This document shows positions 61,561 through 64,000 of a DNA stretch of 64,000 nt, in pieces. The stretch comes from Amycolatopsis nigrescens CSC17Ta-90 (lineage in GTDB: Bacteria > Actinomycetota > Actinomycetes > Mycobacteriales > Pseudonocardiaceae). The position numbers and the translations under genes were made by a program. The stretch is from positions 2,799,746 to 2,863,745 of the forward strand of contig NZ_ARVW01000001.1 in assembly GCF_000384315.1 (NCBI RefSeq), read 5' to 3'. Every line of letters begins with the position of its first letter. Within the stretch, counting starts at the first letter, position 1. Under the pieces are notes generated by a model. The model was not told where the DNA came from. It did no database searches and worked only from the letters and a program-made list of their open reading frames with translations.

Positions 61561-61631
61561 GGCAAATAGCCGGCTTTTCGCCCCGAGCCGAACGTGACGT
61601 TTGGCCAATAGAACGAGCCAAACGTCACGTT
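61561..61631. repeat. dispersed repeat copy plus 15-bp hairpin
   Basis: 61561-61580 repeats, with one change, the arm of the hairpin after lon (GCAAATAGCCGGCTTTT). It is followed by a perfect hairpin AACGTGACGTTTGGC, 11-base loop, complement at 61591-61631. It sits between the convergent formyltransferase and glycosyltransferase genes and probably ends transcription from both sides. Confidence 0.7.
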
Positions 61632-61639
61632 GGGCCGGG

Positions 61640-63541
61640 TCAGGGGGCGGGTGGGCGGCAGTCGAAGAGGGCCTGGTTGCCCCAGGGGTTCGGCCGCGGC
61701 GGTGGGCGGTCGCCGGCCGGGTCGAACACTGCGGGCTCCACGACCGCGCAGTGCGTGCGCACCCAGTTCGCCTGCTCCAGCGCGGTTCCGCCGATGCCGG
61801 GCTGGTCGATCGTGGTGAACACGAACCGGACCTCCCCGGCAGCGGCGAGCCGGTCCAGCTCGGCCACCGGCAGCTGCGGCGAGTCCGCGTTGAAACCCCG
61901 CAGCAGCAGCACATTGTGCCCATCGGCGAGGTAGGGGCCGGCGGTGTTCGGGTGCTGCGCGGCCATCAGGAACCGCGAGCCGCCCCGGTTCGCCAGCAGG
62001 TGGGCGAGCATCGGGCGGTCGATGGCAAAGGCCTTCGCCGACATCGCCGACCGGCCCGCTGGCGCCGGTCCGGCCACCGGGTTGACCATCCGCCCGGAGC
62101 TCTTTTCGAACGCCGGGGTGCTCAGCATCCAGGTCACCGGCCCGGCGAGCATCGCCACCGCAGCAACCAGCACAGTCAGCACGGCCAGCCCCGGCACGGC
62201 CTGGCTCCGGCCGGACGAGGTCCTGGTGAGCAGCAGCAGGAGCACCGAGACCACCGCGGCCGCCACGATCAGCGGCGGTAGCCAGCCGAAGACGTTTCCC
62301 TGGCGCCCGACCAGCACCACCGCCCAGCCCGCGGTCAGCAGCACCCCGGCCGGCAACAGCCAACCGGCCGGTCCGCGGGCCTGCCACGCGGTGTACGCAC
62401 GCGTCAAACCGACCCCGCCGACCGCGGCCAGTGCCGGGGCCATCACCGTGGTGTAGTACGGGTGCATCCCGCTGAGCGCGCTGAACGCGGCCCAGCCGGG
62501 CAGCAGCATGCCGCCCCACAGCAGCCAGCCCGCGCGGTCCCGCCGGTCACCGCGCAGGGAGGTCAGCACCCCGGCGGCCAGCAGCAACGCGGCCAGCGGC
62601 AGCAGCCAGCCGATCTGCGTGCCGACCTGCTCGTTGAACAGCCTGCCCGGCCCTGGCGCCCCGCCGAACACCGTGCCATGGCCGGCGCCGCCGCGGCTGA
62701 CTCCGTTGTGCACGAAGACCATGTCCCAGACCGAGTTCGACGCGCTCCCGTCGACCTGCGGCCGTGCGCCGGCCGGCACCAGCGACACCACGATCATCCA
62801 CGACAGCGACACCAGCACCGACAACGCGCCGTAGACCACCGCACGGGCGAACCGCACCCGTGGCGCCAGGTCCGCGAAGAACAGATAGGTGAGGCAGAAC
62901 GCGGGCAACACCAGCAACGCCTGCAACATCTTCACCTGGAAACCGACGCCCACCAGCACCGCGGACAGCACCAGCCAGCGCCACCCCGGATGCTCCAGCG
63001 CACGCACCAGCGCATAGGCCGCCGCCACCACCGAACACATCAGCAACGTGTCCGGGATGTTCACCTGCGCCGTCACGAAAACCACCGGCGTGCACAGGAA
63101 AATCACCGCGGCGACGAACCCCGCCCGCGCCCCCGCCCACCGACGCACCGCACCGAACAGCAACGGCACCGAAACCGTCGCCGCCAGCACCTCCGGCAGC
63201 AAGAACACCCAGGACTGCGTGCCGAAAACCCGCACGAACAACGCGTGCACCCACAACGATCCCGGCAACTTGTCCGTGGTCACGAAGCCCGACGGATCGA
63301 ACGCGCCGAAGAAGAAGTTGGACCAGCTCTCGCTCATACTCCGAATGGCCGAGCTGTAGTAGACGTGCGGCGTTCCACGGCTCAGCCCCCAGGCGTAGAG
63401 GGCGGCCGCGAGCACCGACAGCACCAGCACCGGCGTGAACCGCCGTCGCGGCAGGACTATCGGGCCGACGTTGACCGAATTCATCGCATCGGGCGGAGGT
63501 ATCACTTTTTCCGGGCGCGCTGAACTGAACTTGACCACCAT
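61640..63541 (-). CDS. GT39/ArnT-like membrane glycosyltransferase
   Basis: Polytopic membrane glycosyltransferase of the PMT_2/YkcB group that would transfer a sugar from a polyprenyl phosphate donor outside the membrane, 633 residues with about 11-13 helices. Family features are YYSSAIRSMSESWSNFFFGA, DPSGFVTTDKLPGSLWV, VFGTQSWVFLLPEVLAATV and GMHPYYTTVMAPALAA, followed by a soluble C-terminal domain ending CRPPAP. I chose ATG 63541 because CTGGGGGTC precedes it; starts at 63592 and 63484 lack a ribosome site. The acceptor is unknown. It is not obviously part of the siderophore locus. Confidence 0.88.
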   Translation of the reverse strand: MVVKFSSARPEKVIPPPDAMNSVNVGPIVLPRRRFTPVLVLSVLAAALYAWGLSRGTPHVYYSSAIRSMSESWSNFFFGAFDPSGFVTTDKLPGSLWVHALFVRVFGTQSWVFLLPEVLAATVSVPLLFGAVRRWAGARAGFVAAVIFLCTPVVFVTAQVNIPDTLLMCSVVAAAYALVRALEHPGWRWLVLSAVLVGVGFQVKMLQALLVLPAFCLTYLFFADLAPRVRFARAVVYGALSVLVSLSWMIVVSLVPAGARPQVDGSASNSVWDMVFVHNGVSRGGAGHGTVFGGAPGPGRLFNEQVGTQIGWLLPLAALLLAAGVLTSLRGDRRDRAGWLLWGGMLLPGWAAFSALSGMHPYYTTVMAPALAAVGGVGLTRAYTAWQARGPAGWLLPAGVLLTAGWAVVLVGRQGNVFGWLPPLIVAAAVVSVLLLLLTRTSSGRSQAVPGLAVLTVLVAAVAMLAGPVTWMLSTPAFEKSSGRMVNPVAGPAPAGRSAMSAKAFAIDRPMLAHLLANRGGSRFLMAAQHPNTAGPYLADGHNVLLLRGFNADSPQLPVAELDRLAAAGEVRFVFTTIDQPGIGGTALEQANWVRTHCAVVEPAVFDPAGDRPPPRPNPWGNQALFDCRPPAP

Positions 63542-63764
63542 GACCCCCAGTCTTGGCGAAACAAAAGGAAGCGCATGCGCTCGGCTGAGCATAGAATTGG
63601 AAAATCAGATCGCTGAGAACCTTTTCAATTTTTGTCAGGTGGATTTACCAGGTTTCCGACAGAGAGGAAAGGAACGGTGACCGACCGTGTGCCCGCGGAT
63701 ACGAAACGAGCGGAATACCGTGTCCACTCCGGACCGGACCGGCGCCGGTGGGAGAATAACGGCT
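63542..63764. other. lower-GC intergenic region, divergent promoters
   Basis: About 220 bases with AT-rich stretches (ATTGGAAAATCAGAT, TTTTCAATTTTTGTC), unlike the rest of the window. It must hold the promoters of the glycosyltransferase and the acyl ligase. GTG 63677 has a good AGGAAAGGAACG ribosome site, but its frame runs into the ligase as a shadow; a short leader peptide is conceivable but unsupported. Confidence 0.45.
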
Positions 63765-64000
63765 ATGGCTGTTCTTCCGACGGTATTCGCCACCGCCACC
63801 GCGCGGCCGGACGACGTGGCCGTCCGGTCACGCCGGGCGACCCTGACCTGGCACCAGCTGGCCGGCCGGATCACCGCCGCCGCGGCGACCCTGCGCGAGC
63901 GCGGACTGGCCCCAGGTGACCGGATCGCGATTGAGGCGGCGGACCAGCTCGACGAACTGCTCTGGTTCCTCGCCGCGGACGCCGCCGGGCTCGGCGCACT
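63765..64000 (+). CDS. AMP-forming acyl-CoA ligase, 5' end only
   Basis: First 78 residues of an ANL-family adenylating enzyme, cut by the window end. The N-terminal pattern is typical: FATATARPDDVAVRSRRATL, then TWHQLAGRITAAAATLRERG and LAPGDRIAIEAADQLDELLW. ATG 63765 lies about 10 bases after GGGAG. The part that decides the substrate (the phosphate loop and pocket) is outside the window. It might activate a fatty or aryl acid; a link to the siderophore is not supported. Confidence 0.75.
   Translation, partial: MAVLPTVFATATARPDDVAVRSRRATLTWHQLAGRITAAAATLRERGLAPGDRIAIEAADQLDELLWFLAADAAGLGA

Noticed and set aside
63632..63919. Small gene starting GTG 63677 before the acyl ligase
   Set aside because: It has a good ribosome site, but most of the frame is the out-of-frame shadow of the ligase and the peptide has no recognisable features.

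Overview
The window is very GC-rich actinobacterial chromosome. The gene content and order point to the Pseudonocardiaceae, most likely Amycolatopsis: a mycobacterial/Streptomyces-like secE-nusG-rplK-rplA-rplJ-rplL region, a tRNA-Thr/tRNA-Met/rpmG/hadA/hadB block, an Mkl-type Mce ATPase, and an albachelin-like siderophore locus (albachelin was described from Amycolatopsis alba; recalled, not searched).

Positions 1-12440 are a translation and housekeeping block. It holds the 3' part of an Mce-type ABC ATPase, rplL, rplJ with a long leader, a membrane-anchored protein of unknown function, an alpha/beta hydrolase, rplA, rplK, nusG, secE, tRNA-Trp, aspC, a secreted SGNH hydrolase, hadB, hadA, a secreted S1 protease, rpmG, tRNA-Met and tRNA-Thr. 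Strong intrinsic terminators follow rplL, rplA and rpmG.

Positions 12500-24680 hold ordinary accessory genes: a membrane GGDEF/EAL protein, a GNAT acetyltransferase, a DUF574-type methyltransferase, Lon protease behind a HAIR-like operator, a Tat-exported PhoX-like protein, a DedA protein, a two-component pair and an EamA exporter. Perfect intergenic palindromes recur here.

Positions 24723-61551 look like one iron-acquisition island. Two FecCD-type permeases and a heterodimeric ABC transporter diverge from an IdeR/DmdR-like iron box at 26880. They are followed by an S12-family serine hydrolase, a flavin/F420-type oxidoreductase and a TfoX-domain gene with a perfect LexA box. A second promoter region with two iron boxes (60514-60552) drives, leftward, ornithine N5-monooxygenase, two lipoprotein binding proteins, a 7,959-residue six-module NRPS and MbtH, and, rightward, a formyltransferase. 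Pocket residues read from the adenylation domains suggest modified Orn, D-Ser, N-methyl-hydroxyOrn, Ser, Ser, then a last Orn-type residue. That composition matches albachelin: N5-hydroxyornithine is made by the monooxygenase, formylated by the formyltransferase, assembled by the NRPS with MbtH, exported, and recaptured by the binding proteins and permeases. No thioesterase domain and no importer ATPase are visible.

Positions 61560-64000 hold palindromic repeats, a GT39/ArnT-like membrane glycosyltransferase, a lower-GC intergenic stretch and the 5' end of an AMP-forming acyl ligase cut by the window edge.
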